NCBI GenBank assembly: GCA_001717545.1 | Contig: CP017039.1 | Span: forward strand, 186,001 to 250,000 | Reading direction: 5' to 3' | DNA length: 64,000 nucleotides | Source of the DNA: Anaerolineaceae bacterium oral taxon 439 | GTDB taxonomy: Bacteria; Chloroflexota; Anaerolineae; Anaerolineales; Anaerolineaceae | Part shown: positions 8,514 to 17,438 of the stretch, in pieces | Position numbering within the stretch: the stretch's first letter is position 1 | Layout: every line of letters starts with the position of its first letter | Notes under the pieces: model-generated | The model's input: the letters and a program-made list of their open reading frames with translations, nothing else | What the model was told of the DNA's origin: nothing | Databases searched by the model: none | Position numbers and translations under genes: made by a program

Positions 8514-10022
8514 TCATTTTTTCCCAGCCATCATCAGCCCAATCGCGGTCAGATCCGGATTTTCTGAATTCTCGAAAAGCCCCATGATCCTCCCGTCATA
8601 CATCACGGCGATCGTATCGCTCAGCGCCAGAATCTCTTCCAGGTCCGCGGAAATCAGGAGGATCGCCGCGCCCTTCCCCCGCTCGATTATCAGCCGCTCA
8701 CGAACGAACTCGGAAGCGCCGACGTCGAGACCGCGGGTCGGCTGCGCCGCGACAATCAGCCGCGGAGAATCGCCCAATTCCCGGGACAGGATAATCTTCT
8801 GCTGATTTCCGCCGGAAAGATAACGGACCGGGACCGTGAGATCGTCTGCTTTAATCTGATACTCGGCCTTTTTTTCCAACGCCAACCGTCGGACGCCAGA
8901 AAAATCGACGAATCCCGCGCGCCGGTACGGACCGCGATCGCAATATTTAAGCAGCATGTTATCCAGAATCCCGGCGTCCATCAGCAAGCCGTCATGATGA
9001 CGGTCCTCGGAAATATAAGCGAGCCCCAGCTCGCGCCGCTCCCGAACCGTCTTTCGGCTCAGCTCCTCGCCGCCAAATCGAACTGTTCCGCTTTGAACCC
9101 GGCGCAGCCCGACCACAACCTCCGCCAACTCCCTTTGCCCGTTGCCCTCAACGCCGGCGACGCCGAGGATCGACCCGCACGGGACGGTCAGCGCAACGTC
9201 CCGAAGACGGGAGGACCCGCCCTTCGTCAGCGAAACGCGATCCAGTACCAGCCCGGCCCCGGCCGGCGCAGGAACCGGATCATTCCGCCTTCGCTCCGCC
9301 AGCTTCCTCCCGATCATCAATTCCGCAAGGCGCGTCTCGTTCAGCGTGGAAATCGGATACGTCCCGACGCTCTCCGCGCTGCGCATGACGGTCACCTGAT
9401 CCGCGATTTTCATGACCTCCGGGATTTTATGCGTAATCAGGACGACGGAACAGCCCGCCGCTTTTAACTTCCGTAAAACGTCGAAAAGCTTCTCCGTTTC
9501 CTGCTGCGTCAGGACCGCCGTCGGTTCGTCCAGGATCAGCATCCGCGCGTCCCGGAACAGCAGCTTCATAATTTCGACGCGCTGCTGTTCCCCCACGGAA
9601 AGCGTCCCGACCTTCGCGCCAACGTCGATCGGAAGCCCGTAACGACCAGACAGCGCTTTCAGGCGGCGATCGATCCCGGCGCGATCCGTCAACGGGAACC
9701 CCTTTTCTTTCAATCCCAACGTAATATTTTCGGAAACGGTCAGCGACGGGACCAACATGAAATGCTGATGGACCATGCCGATTCGCATCGCGATCGCGTC
9801 CTTCGGCGACTCGAAACGCGCTTCTTTACCTTCGACGAATATCCTGCCTCCGTCCGGCCGGTACAGGCCGTAAAGAATATTCATCAGCGTCGTTTTTCCA
9901 GCGCCGTTCTCGCCCAGAAGCGCATGAATTTCGCCGGCTTCCACGTTCAAATTAACGTTCCGGTTCGCGTATTTTCCGAAGAACCTCTTTTGAATGTTTT
10001 CCATTCGCAGCATCATCGTCAT
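8514..10022 (-). CDS. ABC transporter ATPase with two nucleotide-binding domains (NupO-like)
   Basis: About 502 residues holding two ABC domains in tandem, as in sugar and BMP-type nucleoside importers. The first has Walker A GENGAGKTTLMN, signature LSVGEQQRVEI and Walker B MLILDEPTAVLT. The second has a degenerate Walker A (VEGNGQRELAE), signature YLSGGNQQKI and the altered Walker B LIVAAQPTRGLD. That asymmetry is normal in this family and usually leaves one catalytic site dominant. The start is taken at the ATG that follows GGGGAGAAAA. Earlier in-frame ATGs exist but lie before that site. Confidence 0.92.
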   Translation of the reverse strand: MTMMLRMENIQKRFFGKYANRNVNLNVEAGEIHALLGENGAGKTTLMNILYGLYRPDGGRIFVEGKEARFESPKDAIAMRIGMVHQHFMLVPSLTVSENITLGLKEKGFPLTDRAGIDRRLKALSGRYGLPIDVGAKVGTLSVGEQQRVEIMKLLFRDARMLILDEPTAVLTQQETEKLFDVLRKLKAAGCSVVLITHKIPEVMKIADQVTVMRSAESVGTYPISTLNETRLAELMIGRKLAERRRNDPVPAPAGAGLVLDRVSLTKGGSSRLRDVALTVPCGSILGVAGVEGNGQRELAEVVVGLRRVQSGTVRFGGEELSRKTVRERRELGLAYISEDRHHDGLLMDAGILDNMLLKYCDRGPYRRAGFVDFSGVRRLALEKKAEYQIKADDLTVPVRYLSGGNQQKIILSRELGDSPRLIVAAQPTRGLDVGASEFVRERLIIERGKGAAILLISADLEEILALSDTIAVMYDGRIMGLFENSENPDLTAIGLMMAGKK

Positions 10023-10064
10023 TTTTCTCCCCATGGAAGCCGGCCCCAATTCCGTTTCAGCGCG

Positions 10065-11084
10065 CTATTTCGACGGCGTTTCGATCACGGGAACGACGAA
10101 CTCGCCCTTTCGGATCGCTTCCTTTTTCTCCGCGATCCGGTTCTTCAAATCCTGCGGAATCTTATCTTCAAAGTTCCCATACCCGGTTATATCGACGACA
10201 TCCTCCGCGAGGCCAAGATGATAAATACCGCCATGGAAAGCGTTCTTTTTAACCTGCTCTACGCCGGTCAGGATCACCTTCGGCATCCGGTAAACCGTCG
10301 ACGCCATGACCGTATCCGGCGCAATACTGCTCTGGTCAAACGAATTCCCACAGGCCAGCAGATTATTTTCCTGCGCGGCGACAATAACGCCGTTTCCCGC
10401 CTGATTGGCGACATGGTACAGGACGTCGGCGTTCTGTCGGACCATGCTCAGCGCGGCTTCTTTCCCCAGCGAAGCGTCGGTAAACGAGTTGACGTAAATT
10501 TCAAGAACCCTGACCTCCGGATCGATTTCGGCCGCCCCAAGCTTGAACGCCTCCAGCTCCTTCGTGATCGACGGCTGCTCAAAGCCGCCGACGACCCCGA
10601 TCACCTTCGTCGCGCTCATCCCAGCGCACAACATCCCCATCAGATACGCGCCCTGTTCGCAGCTCATTACGTAAGACGCCATGTTCTCCGATTCGGAATT
10701 CGACTCGGTCGACATGAAAAACGCCTTCGAAAAATCGCCGGAAACCTTCTTCGCCGGCTCGCCGAACTGATACCCATGCCCGATGATCAGGTTATATCCC
10801 TGCGCGGCGTAATCGCGGAACGCCGCTTCGGAGTCCGCGATACTGACGTTTTCCATCGTCGAAATCGAAACGTCGTATTCCTTCTCCGCCTCGTTCAGCC
10901 CCTCAAGCGCCGTCGCGTTCCAGCCCTGATCGTTCGCCGGCCCCGACAGGATCAGCGCGACCTTCAGCGTTTCCGGCGCAGCCGCCTCCCCGTCTTCCGT
11001 CGCCTTCGGCGCAGCGCCGCAGCCGGCAAGCAGCCCGACAGCAAGCGCCGCCGTCAAAAACAGCCCAACCCATTTCGTCTTCAT
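10065..11084 (-). CDS. BMP-family substrate-binding lipoprotein of the nucleoside importer
   Basis: A 339-residue exported lipoprotein. The signal sequence ends in the lipobox LLAGC (Cys22), then GAAPKATEDGEAAAP as a flexible linker. The fold contains ALILSGPANDQGWNATALEG and VIGVVGGFEQPSITKELEAF, typical of the PnrA/Med/BMP family of purine-nucleoside binding proteins. GGAGG lies five bases before the ATG at 11084. The slightly longer frame starting at a TTG is rejected, because that TTG forms part of the ribosome site. Gene order (enzyme, binding protein, ATPase, two permeases, regulator) supports one transcript. Confidence 0.92.
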   Translation of the reverse strand: MKTKWVGLFLTAALAVGLLAGCGAAPKATEDGEAAAPETLKVALILSGPANDQGWNATALEGLNEAEKEYDVSISTMENVSIADSEAAFRDYAAQGYNLIIGHGYQFGEPAKKVSGDFSKAFFMSTESNSESENMASYVMSCEQGAYLMGMLCAGMSATKVIGVVGGFEQPSITKELEAFKLGAAEIDPEVRVLEIYVNSFTDASLGKEAALSMVRQNADVLYHVANQAGNGVIVAAQENNLLACGNSFDQSSIAPDTVMASTVYRMPKVILTGVEQVKKNAFHGGIYHLGLAEDVVDITGYGNFEDKIPQDLKNRIAEKKEAIRKGEFVVPVIETPSK

Positions 11085-11107
11085 CTTTTCCTCCAATTTA
11101 ATAGTTT

Positions 11108-12493
11108 TTAAAAATACTGACGGAACGGGCCCCGGATGACCCGATCGCAGACCGCTTCGCCCGCCCGGGCAATCTCGGGCTCATCGATCCCCGTCAGCTT
11201 CCCATCCTGATAAACGACTTTCCCGCCGACCATCGTCAACCAGACGTTATCCGTCCTCCCAACGCGGGCCAGCAAATTCTTCGGATCATGCAGCGTACCG
11301 GAGAGCTCCGGAACGTCCGTATCGATCATGAATAAATCAGCGCATTTTCCAACCTCAAGCGACCCCAGATCGGATCGGCCCAGCGTCTTCGCGCCACCGA
11401 CCGTCGCCAGCTTCAGAATCTCATACGGCGTAACGCAGCCCCCGCGCGCTTTGCAGTGCCAGGCTTGCATCAGGTATCCCATCCGCATCGTATCCAGCAG
11501 GCTCGACGAATCGTTCGTCGCCGACCCATCACAGCCAAGGCTCACGTTGACGCCCGTCGATACCAGTTCGCGAAGGTCCAGGATCGGGAATCCGCCGAGA
11601 ATCGCCGGACCGGGGCAGTGCGAAACGCCGCTTCCGGCCCTCGCCAGCTTCCGGACCTCGTCCATCGTCCCTTCCCAGAAATGCGCGAACCAGACGTCCT
11701 CGCCGATAAACCCGATCTCTTCGCACCAGTCCAGCGTGCGCTTTCCCCAGCGCTGCGTCATGATCCCGTTTTCCCCTTCGCCGAGATGCGTATGCAGCCG
11801 GACGTTCCTCGCCCGCGCCAACCGGACGCTCTCGGTAAACGTGTCGAGGTACGAATTGATCGGCTGGCAGGGGGCGATCACCACTTGACGCATCGAGCCA
11901 GGATTCGGGTCATGATACGTATCGATCAGCCGCTCGCAGTCGGCAATAAACGTATCCGTCGTCTCCAGCATCTCGTCCGGGATCGTGCTGCCCTCGGATC
12001 GCGGGAGCGTATTCGTCCCCCGTCCGGCGTGATAGCGGATCCCGAGCAGCTCCGCAGCGGCCATCTGCCGGTCGACCGGCCCCGTCCCCGTCTTCTTCGT
12101 GAAACAGTATTGATGATCAAACGCACAGGTACAGCCATGTTTAATCAGGTCCGACAGCGCGGTCAGCGTGCTGAAATAAATGACGTCGTTATCGATAACC
12201 TGAAAGACGCGATAGATTTTATCGATCCAATCGACGACCGTCAGGTTCGGATAATCGATCGCCAGCGTATTGCGGACGAACGTCTGGAAAAAATGATGAT
12301 GCGTATTGATCAGCCCGGGATAAATAAACTTCCGCGACGCGTCGATCGTTTCCGCGCCCTCCGCGGAAAGACCGGCCCCGATTTCGGCGATAAACCCGTT
12401 CCGAATCAAAATATCGCAGCCGCGGTAAACCCGATCCGCCGGATCACAGCTTACAATCGCTTCAGCGTTCTTCAACAGGACTGTCTTCTTCAT
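11108..12493 (-). CDS. 8-oxoguanine deaminase-like amidohydrolase
   Basis: A 461-residue metal-dependent hydrolase of the AtzB/TrzN/8-oxoguanine-deaminase branch of the amidohydrolase superfamily. Metal ligands are visible as NTHHHFFQTFVRN, RLHTHLGEGE, AHFWEGT and SLGCDGSATND. The metal-dependent barrel is flanked by the small beta domain made from both ends (KNAEAIVSCDPADRVY and KCADLFMIDTD). Enzymes of this branch remove amino groups or substituents from purine- and triazine-like rings. The purine-type transporter directly downstream favours a purine deaminase. AAGGAG lies nine bases upstream of the ATG. It is the first gene of the operon, 48 bases after the -10 box. Exact substrate (8-oxoguanine, guanine or isocytosine-like) cannot be told from sequence. 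Confidence 0.85.
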   Translation of the reverse strand: MKKTVLLKNAEAIVSCDPADRVYRGCDILIRNGFIAEIGAGLSAEGAETIDASRKFIYPGLINTHHHFFQTFVRNTLAIDYPNLTVVDWIDKIYRVFQVIDNDVIYFSTLTALSDLIKHGCTCAFDHQYCFTKKTGTGPVDRQMAAAELLGIRYHAGRGTNTLPRSEGSTIPDEMLETTDTFIADCERLIDTYHDPNPGSMRQVVIAPCQPINSYLDTFTESVRLARARNVRLHTHLGEGENGIMTQRWGKRTLDWCEEIGFIGEDVWFAHFWEGTMDEVRKLARAGSGVSHCPGPAILGGFPILDLRELVSTGVNVSLGCDGSATNDSSSLLDTMRMGYLMQAWHCKARGGCVTPYEILKLATVGGAKTLGRSDLGSLEVGKCADLFMIDTDVPELSGTLHDPKNLLARVGRTDNVWLTMVGGKVVYQDGKLTGIDEPEIARAGEAVCDRVIRGPFRQYF

Positions 12494-12540
12494 AATAAGC
12501 GACTCCTTTTCAGCCCGGATAGATTATTTCAGATGGCTCT

Positions 12541-12571
12541 ATTCTATAACTTATAGTTACGATAAGTTCAA
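12541..12571 (-). promoter_or_regulatory. MerR-type promoter and operator of the purine operon
   Basis: On the minus strand TTGAAC (12566-12571) and TAGAAT (12541-12546) are separated by exactly 19 bases, not the usual 17. A dyad with seven-base arms AACTTAT/ATAAGTT (12548-12568) is centred in the spacer. Overlong spacers with a central dyad are the hallmark of promoters activated by MerR proteins through DNA distortion. The operon's last gene encodes such a protein. The rest of the gap, 12572-12833, shows no other structure that I can support. Confidence 0.75.
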
Positions 12572-12833
12572 GCCCGATCCGAACAAGCCCGCGTTCCTGA
12601 AAAAAAGAAGCGGAACAATATCATGCGTTGTCACAAAGAAAACATGATAAACGTCAACAGACCCCAACGCAGCCCCCGGACAGCAGAAAATCAGTCCCGC
12701 TTTTAATACGTTCCTAAACTTGAATTGATACAAATCATGCCGCGTTCATCCTGAAAAGGGAAAACAGTATGGTAAAAAATAATCAGCATTGGATGATTGA
12801 ATGCGATTTGATGAATTTTATTGAGGTGAACCT

Positions 12834-13508
12834 ATGGGATTTAACTTATCCGTATCGATCTGGGGCGCGTTTATCGGCGGGCTGTTTTCGTTCTTCAGCC
12901 CATGCATTATTCCGCTTCTCCCAGTCTACGTCAGTATTCTAACCGAAACCGGCGGCCCCCAGAAGGCGAATTCAGGAGCGAACCGTGTCCTGAACTCGCT
13001 CCTTTTCGTTCTCGGCGTCGGCGCGAGCTTCGCTGTTCTCGGCTTCGGGTTCGGAACCGTCAGCGCGTTCGTTTCCCAGCGCGCCGTCTCGGTCGCCGCC
13101 GGCTTGCTGATCGTCCTGATGGGCGTCAGCCAGATGGGCCTGATTCATCTTCCGGTTTTTGACCGCTTCAGCGATCAGAGCGGAAAAATTGAAGCGCGCG
13201 GCGGACCGTTCCGTTCGTTCCTGCTTGGGCTGCTCATGTCGATCGGCTGGATCCCCTGTATCGGCCCGATCCTGGCGTCGATCCTTTTCCTGAGCGGAAC
13301 GAGCGGCTCCGCGCTCCAGGGCGGCGGTTACATGCTGATCTATATTACAGGCTTCGCCGTTCCATTTTTAATAATCACGATTTTTTCAGACTATTTCCTG
13401 ACAAAAATCAGGAAAATTCATCCGTACCTGCCGCTGATTAAGAAGATCGGCGGCGCGCTCCTGATCTTAATAGGGTTGACCCAGGCTTTCAACGTACGGA
13501 TCGGATAG
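12834..13508 (+). CDS. ccdA: CcdA-type thiol-disulfide membrane transporter
   Basis: A 224-residue membrane protein with about six hydrophobic segments, the size of CcdA rather than full DsbD. The two redox cysteines lie in the conserved contexts SPCIIPLLPVY and GWIPCIGPILASIL. CcdA passes electrons from cytoplasmic thioredoxin to extracytoplasmic thioredoxin-like partners. GAGGTGAACCT precedes the ATG. A thioredoxin-like lipoprotein gene starts 46 bases downstream and an MsrA-MsrB fusion follows, forming a redox-repair operon. The partner is therefore most likely the next gene's product. Confidence 0.9.
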   Translation: MGFNLSVSIWGAFIGGLFSFFSPCIIPLLPVYVSILTETGGPQKANSGANRVLNSLLFVLGVGASFAVLGFGFGTVSAFVSQRAVSVAAGLLIVLMGVSQMGLIHLPVFDRFSDQSGKIEARGGPFRSFLLGLLMSIGWIPCIGPILASILFLSGTSGSALQGGGYMLIYITGFAVPFLIITIFSDYFLTKIRKIHPYLPLIKKIGGALLILIGLTQAFNVRIG

Positions 13509-13554
13509 TCAACCGTAAATTCAAATCGAAAGGCATTAAAGGTAAAATAAACGC

Positions 13555-14190
13555 ATGAAAACACAACTCAGAACATACCGTCGATCCCTCCCGTTCCTGA
13601 TCCTCGCGGGAGTTCTCCTGATCCTGGCGGGCCTGACGGCCGGCTGCTCAACGGACGGAGCGAAAAGCCCGGCCGCTGGCGGCGCTCCCGTTTCCAACGA
13701 CACGTCCACGGAAGCAAAACCCAGCGACGACGCCGAAGTCAATTCGGATAACGGCGCGATCGACCTCCTCGATTTAGACGGAAACCGGTTCCGCTTATCG
13801 GAATACCGCGGTAAAAAAGTTTACATGAAATTCTGGGCGTCCTGGTGCACGGTCTGCCTCGCCCGGCTGGAAGAAGTCGAAAAATTAGCGAACGATGCCG
13901 GTCTCGATTTCGAAGTCGTGACCGTCGTTTCGCCGGGCTACGGGCAGGAGCTCGATCTGGAGAATTTCCGGAAATGGTTCGCGAAACAGGAACATAACAG
14001 GTTCCCCGTCCTGATCGACGAGGGCGGAAAGCTGGCAAAGTGGTACGGGGTCCGCGGCTATCCGACGTCGTTTTTTATCGACCCCGAAGGCGCGGTCAAA
14101 GTCTTCCAGGGCGATCTCAGCGGCGACATGATCCATCAGGTTTTCGCGTCGGAGATGATGAACCGAGAGCCCGAAACGGAGGATGACTGA
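13555..14190 (+). CDS. TlpA-like thioredoxin-fold lipoprotein
   Basis: A 211-residue exported protein. The signal sequence ends in LTAGC (Cys31, lipobox), then a low-complexity Ser/Thr/Pro/Asp linker to about residue 65 and a TlpA/AhpC-type thioredoxin domain. The active site is WASWCTVC with Cys98 and Cys101. The later cis-proline is visible in [14 protein letters not shown]. As a membrane-anchored reductant outside the cell it would receive electrons from CcdA, encoded just upstream. Its stop codon lies two bases before the preferred MsrAB start, so translation is probably coupled. Confidence 0.9.
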   Translation: MKTQLRTYRRSLPFLILAGVLLILAGLTAGCSTDGAKSPAAGGAPVSNDTSTEAKPSDDAEVNSDNGAIDLLDLDGNRFRLSEYRGKKVYMKFWASWCTVCLARLEEVEKLANDAGLDFEVVTVVSPGYGQELDLENFRKWFAKQEHNRFPVLIDEGGKLAKWYGVRGYPTSFFIDPEGAVKVFQGDLSGDMIHQVFASEMMNREPETEDD

Positions 14191-14191
14191 C

Positions 14192-15202
14192 ATGACCCAT
14201 CCAACCGCATCGCAGAGCGCAGCGACGAAAAAGATTTATTTAGCCGGCGGGTGCTTCTGGGGCGTCGAGGCTTATTTCCAGAGCGTCGACGGCGTCGTGG
14301 AAGCAGTTTCAGGCTACGCGAACGGTAAGACCGAAAATCCGCGCTATGAAGACCTGATTTACCATAACAGCGGACACGCGGAGACCGTCGAAGTGACCTA
14401 CGACCCGAGCCGGATCAGCCTCGACGAGCTCCTTCGCCATTACTTCCGGATCATCAACCCGGTCAGCCGAAACCGGCAGGGGAACGACGTCGGCACGCAG
14501 TACCGCACCGGCGTTTACTACACCGATACCGCCGATCTTCCCACAATCGAGGCGCGGATCGCCGCGGAACAGGAAAAATACGACCAGAAGATCGCTGTCG
14601 AGGTCAAACCGCTCGAACAGTTCTTCCAGGCCGAGGAGTATCATCAGGATTACCTGATCAAGAATCCGAACGGCTACTGCCATATTGATTTAGGCCTCGC
14701 CGAAAAACCGCTCGAAGCCGAAACTCCGATCCCGACTCCGATCCAGAGCACGCCGGCGTATTCGAAGCCCGACGACGCAGAGCTCAAAGCGACGCTCAGC
14801 CCGGAGAGCTGGAAGGTTGTCCGGGAAAACGGGACGGAACGGCCGTTCTCGAGCCCGCTTTGGGACGAGGACGGGGACGGGATCTACGTCGACGTCACGA
14901 CCGGCGAACCGCTTTTCAGTTCGCAGGATAAATTCGAATCCGATTGCGGCTGGCCGAGCTTTTCGAAGCCGATCGACGAACGGGTCGTCGATTATCATGA
15001 AGATCGCTCGTACGGAATGAACCGGACCGAAGTCCGAAGCGTGACCGGCGACGCGCATCTGGGGCACGTCTTCGAAGACGGACCGAGCGAATTCGGCGGG
15101 CTGCGTTACTGTATCAACGGCGCGTCGCTCCGTTTCATCCCGAAAGAAGACCTCGAAGCCGAAGGTTACGGCGCCTACCGATCGCTCTTTGACGAAAAAT
15201 AA
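14192..15202 (+). CDS. msrAB: Peptide methionine sulfoxide reductase MsrA-MsrB fusion
   Basis: A 336-residue bifunctional enzyme that repairs both methionine-S-sulfoxide (MsrA) and methionine-R-sulfoxide (MsrB). The MsrA domain (about 14-175) has [11 protein letters not shown] with catalytic Cys21. The MsrB domain (about 195-335) has [17 protein letters not shown] and [11 protein letters not shown] with its catalytic Cys. The zinc-binding CxxC pairs of many MsrB proteins are absent, as in a known subgroup. ATG at 14192 is preferred because GGAGG lies nine bases upstream; an ATG at 14183 directly abuts that site. No signal sequence is visible, although both upstream genes encode membrane-associated redox carriers. 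Confidence 0.93.
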   Translation: MTHPTASQSAATKKIYLAGGCFWGVEAYFQSVDGVVEAVSGYANGKTENPRYEDLIYHNSGHAETVEVTYDPSRISLDELLRHYFRIINPVSRNRQGNDVGTQYRTGVYYTDTADLPTIEARIAAEQEKYDQKIAVEVKPLEQFFQAEEYHQDYLIKNPNGYCHIDLGLAEKPLEAETPIPTPIQSTPAYSKPDDAELKATLSPESWKVVRENGTERPFSSPLWDEDGDGIYVDVTTGEPLFSSQDKFESDCGWPSFSKPIDERVVDYHEDRSYGMNRTEVRSVTGDAHLGHVFEDGPSEFGGLRYCINGASLRFIPKEDLEAEGYGAYRSLFDEK

Positions 15203-15223
15203 ACCCGGGCCTCCGGGGAATCA

Positions 15224-15262
15224 GCGAAAAAAAAGGAAACGTTCGGTTTCCTTTTTTTTCGC
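15224..15262 (+). terminator. Strong rho-independent terminator after msrAB
   Basis: A perfect 17-bp stem (15224-15240 with 15246-15262) around a five-base loop GTTCG. The A-rich and T-rich arms mean it can terminate in both directions. The rest of the gap 15263-15494 holds a lone TATAAT at 15468-15473 and nothing else that I recognise. Confidence 0.88.
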
Positions 15263-15494
15263 GTCCGGATAAAAAATTCCGCTGCGATCGATAAACTTTC
15301 AGGCGCCCCGCGAACGGAAGAACCGTCTTCCCGCCCGCCGGCGCTTCGATCGGTCCGAATTAATTCTACAGGAGTTTTCGACAATTCGCCTCAGGCGCAT
15401 TCACCTCAGGATAGATTCCAATCCGAAAACGCCTTTAAGCCATGCGCAGGGTCAGCCGGCGATAGCTTATAATCAATGCCGAAAGAGCGGGAAC

Positions 15495-15527
15495 GCGGTA
15501 GAATCTTATTATAAACTGACGATGGAG
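15495..15527 (+). repeat. Upstream copy of a 33-bp repeat flanking fic
   Basis: Matches 16572-16604 at 30 of 33 positions. It runs from GCGGTA through TCTTATTAT to GACGATGGAG and lies just upstream of fic. The second copy forms the leader and ribosome site of nagB. See the paired entry. Confidence 0.8.
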
Positions 15528-15550
15528 ATTCAATATGGAGGCGATCTCGT

Positions 15551-16558
15551 TTGAGTAACTATCAACCGCCTTTTCACCTGACGGATAAGATGACCTCTCT
15601 GATCGCGGAGATCAGCGAGCAGGTCGGTTTGATCACGATTTTACAGAAGGGAACGATCAGCCCACGCCTGCGCCGGGAGAACCGCATCCGCACCATCCAC
15701 AGTTCGCTTGCGATTGAGCATAATTCGTTGTCGCTGGAACAGGTGACGGCAATCCTGAACGGCAGGCGCGTTCTCGGCAATCCCAACGAAATCAAAGAGA
15801 TTCTGAACGCATATGAAGCCTATGAACTGATGCTGCGGTTGGACCCTGCTTCTGTAGAAGATCTCTTGCATGCGCATCGGCTGATGATGAACGGATTGAT
15901 CCCGGAAAACGGCAGGTTCCGTTCCGCTGGCGTGGGTGTATTTAACGCCGAAGGACTGATTCACCTGGCGCCTCCCGCGAAATTTGTGTCAGAACATATT
16001 CATAACCTCTTTGACTGGTACCAGCGGTCTGAACTGCACCCGCTGATTAAAAGCGCCGTCTTCCATTATGAATTCGAATTCATCCACCCCTTCGCGGACG
16101 GCAACGGCCGCATGGGACGGATGTGGCATTGTCTTCTGCTGGGCAAGTGGAAAGAACTGTTCTTCTGGCTACCGATTGAGGAATTAATCCGATCCAGGCA
16201 ACAGGAATACTACGCGGCGCTCGGCGCCGCGGACGCGCAGGCAGACAGCGCGGGCTTTGTAGAATTGATGCTCGAAATCATCCGGGACAGCCTGAGAGAG
16301 ACAACGGTTGTTGGTCATGGGACCGACCAAGACAGCGACCCAGTAAGCGATCAAGATAAAACGCCCGTGGGCAGGCTGCTGTCGGCGCTCGGGAAAGACA
16401 CGTTGTCTGCCGCGGAGCTGATGCAGCGGCTCCGACTATCGCACAGGCCGACTTTCCGGAAGAACTACCTGAATCCCGCGCTGGATCAGCATCTCATAGA
16501 ACGCACGATCCCGGATAAGCCGAACAGCAAAAATCAGAAATACCGGAAGGCTGGATAA
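15551..16558 (+). CDS. Fic domain protein (putative AMPylator)
   Basis: A 335-residue Fic-family protein starting at a TTG, chosen because GGAGG lies eight bases upstream and no nearer ATG fits. The catalytic motif HPFADGNGRMGR begins at His179. An inhibitory-helix-like segment SSLAIEHNSLS lies near residue 55, with His where many family members have Gly after the Glu. A C-terminal winged-helix-like region (about 270-335, including LSAAELMQRLRLSH) follows. Fic enzymes usually transfer AMP to target proteins, and the target here is unknown. The gene sits between two near-identical 33-bp leader repeats, in front of nagB. This suggests it was inserted there. Confidence 0.9.
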   Translation: MSNYQPPFHLTDKMTSLIAEISEQVGLITILQKGTISPRLRRENRIRTIHSSLAIEHNSLSLEQVTAILNGRRVLGNPNEIKEILNAYEAYELMLRLDPASVEDLLHAHRLMMNGLIPENGRFRSAGVGVFNAEGLIHLAPPAKFVSEHIHNLFDWYQRSELHPLIKSAVFHYEFEFIHPFADGNGRMGRMWHCLLLGKWKELFFWLPIEELIRSRQQEYYAALGAADAQADSAGFVELMLEIIRDSLRETTVVGHGTDQDSDPVSDQDKTPVGRLLSALGKDTLSAAELMQRLRLSHRPTFRKNYLNPALDQHLIERTIPDKPNSKNQKYRKAG

Positions 16559-16571
16559 GCTGGGACTTAAA

Positions 16572-16604
16572 GCGGTAAAATCTTATTATCAATTGACGAT
16601 GGAG
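16572..16604 (+). repeat. Downstream copy of the 33-bp repeat, nagB leader
   Basis: Paired with 15495-15527, with three mismatches. It contains TAAAAT at 16576-16581 and ends in GATGGAG, directly joined to the nagB ribosome site. The duplication brackets fic exactly, as expected if fic arrived by an event that duplicated the leader. Confidence 0.8.
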
Positions 16605-16613
16605 GGATCCTTA

Positions 16614-17348
16614 ATGAACCGAATTCATATTCAAACAGCTGCCGACCCGACCGCGGTCGGGAAAATCACCGCGGAAATCTTTCTTTCCCATGTCCGCGCT
16701 AAGCCGAACGCCGTTTTAGGACTGGCGACCGGATCGACGCCGCTGCCGCTGTACGCCGCGCTGGTCAACGCCTTTCGCGCCGGATCGGTCTCGTTTAAAG
16801 CGGTACGCACGGTAAACCTCGACGAATACGTCGGACTGGCCCCGACGCACGATCAGAGCTACCGCTATTTCATGAACGAGAACCTTTTCAAGCGGATCGA
16901 TATCGACCTTGCCAACACCCATATCCCCGACGGAACGGCGGAGGATCCGGAAGCCGCCTGCAAGGCGTATGAAGAAAAAATCGCCGCGCTCGGCGGGATC
17001 GATATCCAGCTTCTCGGGATCGGCCTCAACGGGCATATCGGGTTCAACGAGCCCGACGACGTTTTTTCAAAGACCACGCACGTCGTCAGGCTGACCGCGA
17101 TGACCCGCGAATCGAACCAGCGTTTCTTCGCCTCGCTCGCCGACGTCCCGACGCACGCGGTCACGATGGGGATCGGGACGATTTTCGCCGCGAAAAAGCT
17201 CGTTCTCGTCGTAACCGGCGCGAACAAGGCCGAAATCCTGAAAAAGACGCTTTACGGCGAGGTTGACCCGCGCGTCCCGGCTTCAATCCTGCAATTTCAT
17301 CCCAACGTGGAAGTTTTCGCCGACGAAGCCGCGGCGCGCCTTCTCTGA
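16614..17348 (+). CDS. nagB: Glucosamine-6-phosphate deaminase
   Basis: A 244-residue cytoplasmic enzyme that converts glucosamine-6-phosphate to fructose-6-phosphate and ammonia. Visible family segments are LGLATGSTPLPLY, NLDEYVGL with the catalytic Asp, GIGLNGHIGFNEP with the catalytic His, and TMGIGTIFAAKKLVLVVTG. GGAGG lies seven bases before the ATG at 16614; the slightly longer frame starts inside the leader repeat. No nagA gene is next to it. A strong terminator shared with the fur-like gene follows. Confidence 0.94.
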   Translation: MNRIHIQTAADPTAVGKITAEIFLSHVRAKPNAVLGLATGSTPLPLYAALVNAFRAGSVSFKAVRTVNLDEYVGLAPTHDQSYRYFMNENLFKRIDIDLANTHIPDGTAEDPEAACKAYEEKIAALGGIDIQLLGIGLNGHIGFNEPDDVFSKTTHVVRLTAMTRESNQRFFASLADVPTHAVTMGIGTIFAAKKLVLVVTGANKAEILKKTLYGEVDPRVPASILQFHPNVEVFADEAAARLL

Positions 17349-17365
17349 AACGCGGATCGCATAAA

Positions 17366-17417
17366 AAAACGAGCCCTCGCCCGGACGCCGAATCGGACAG
17401 CCGCGGGGGTTCGTTTT
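17366..17417. terminator. Bidirectional terminator between nagB and the fur-like gene
   Basis: AAAACGAGCCCTCGC (17366-17380) pairs, with G-U and one mismatch, with GCGGGGGTTCGTTTT (17403-17417). The flanking A and T runs serve both converging genes. Confidence 0.75.
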
Positions 17418-17438
17418 ATCCTGAAATCATCGGCCGAT

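Noticed and set aside
9762-11111. 449-residue plus-strand open frame across the ATPase and BMP genes
   Set aside because: It is Arg/His-rich, spans two genes of the other strand and an intergenic region, and has no family features.
12780-12833. Short ORF or leader peptide before ccdA
   Set aside because: The frame starting at 12769 runs into ccdA out of frame, and its ATG has only a weak upstream purine run. The evidence is too weak.
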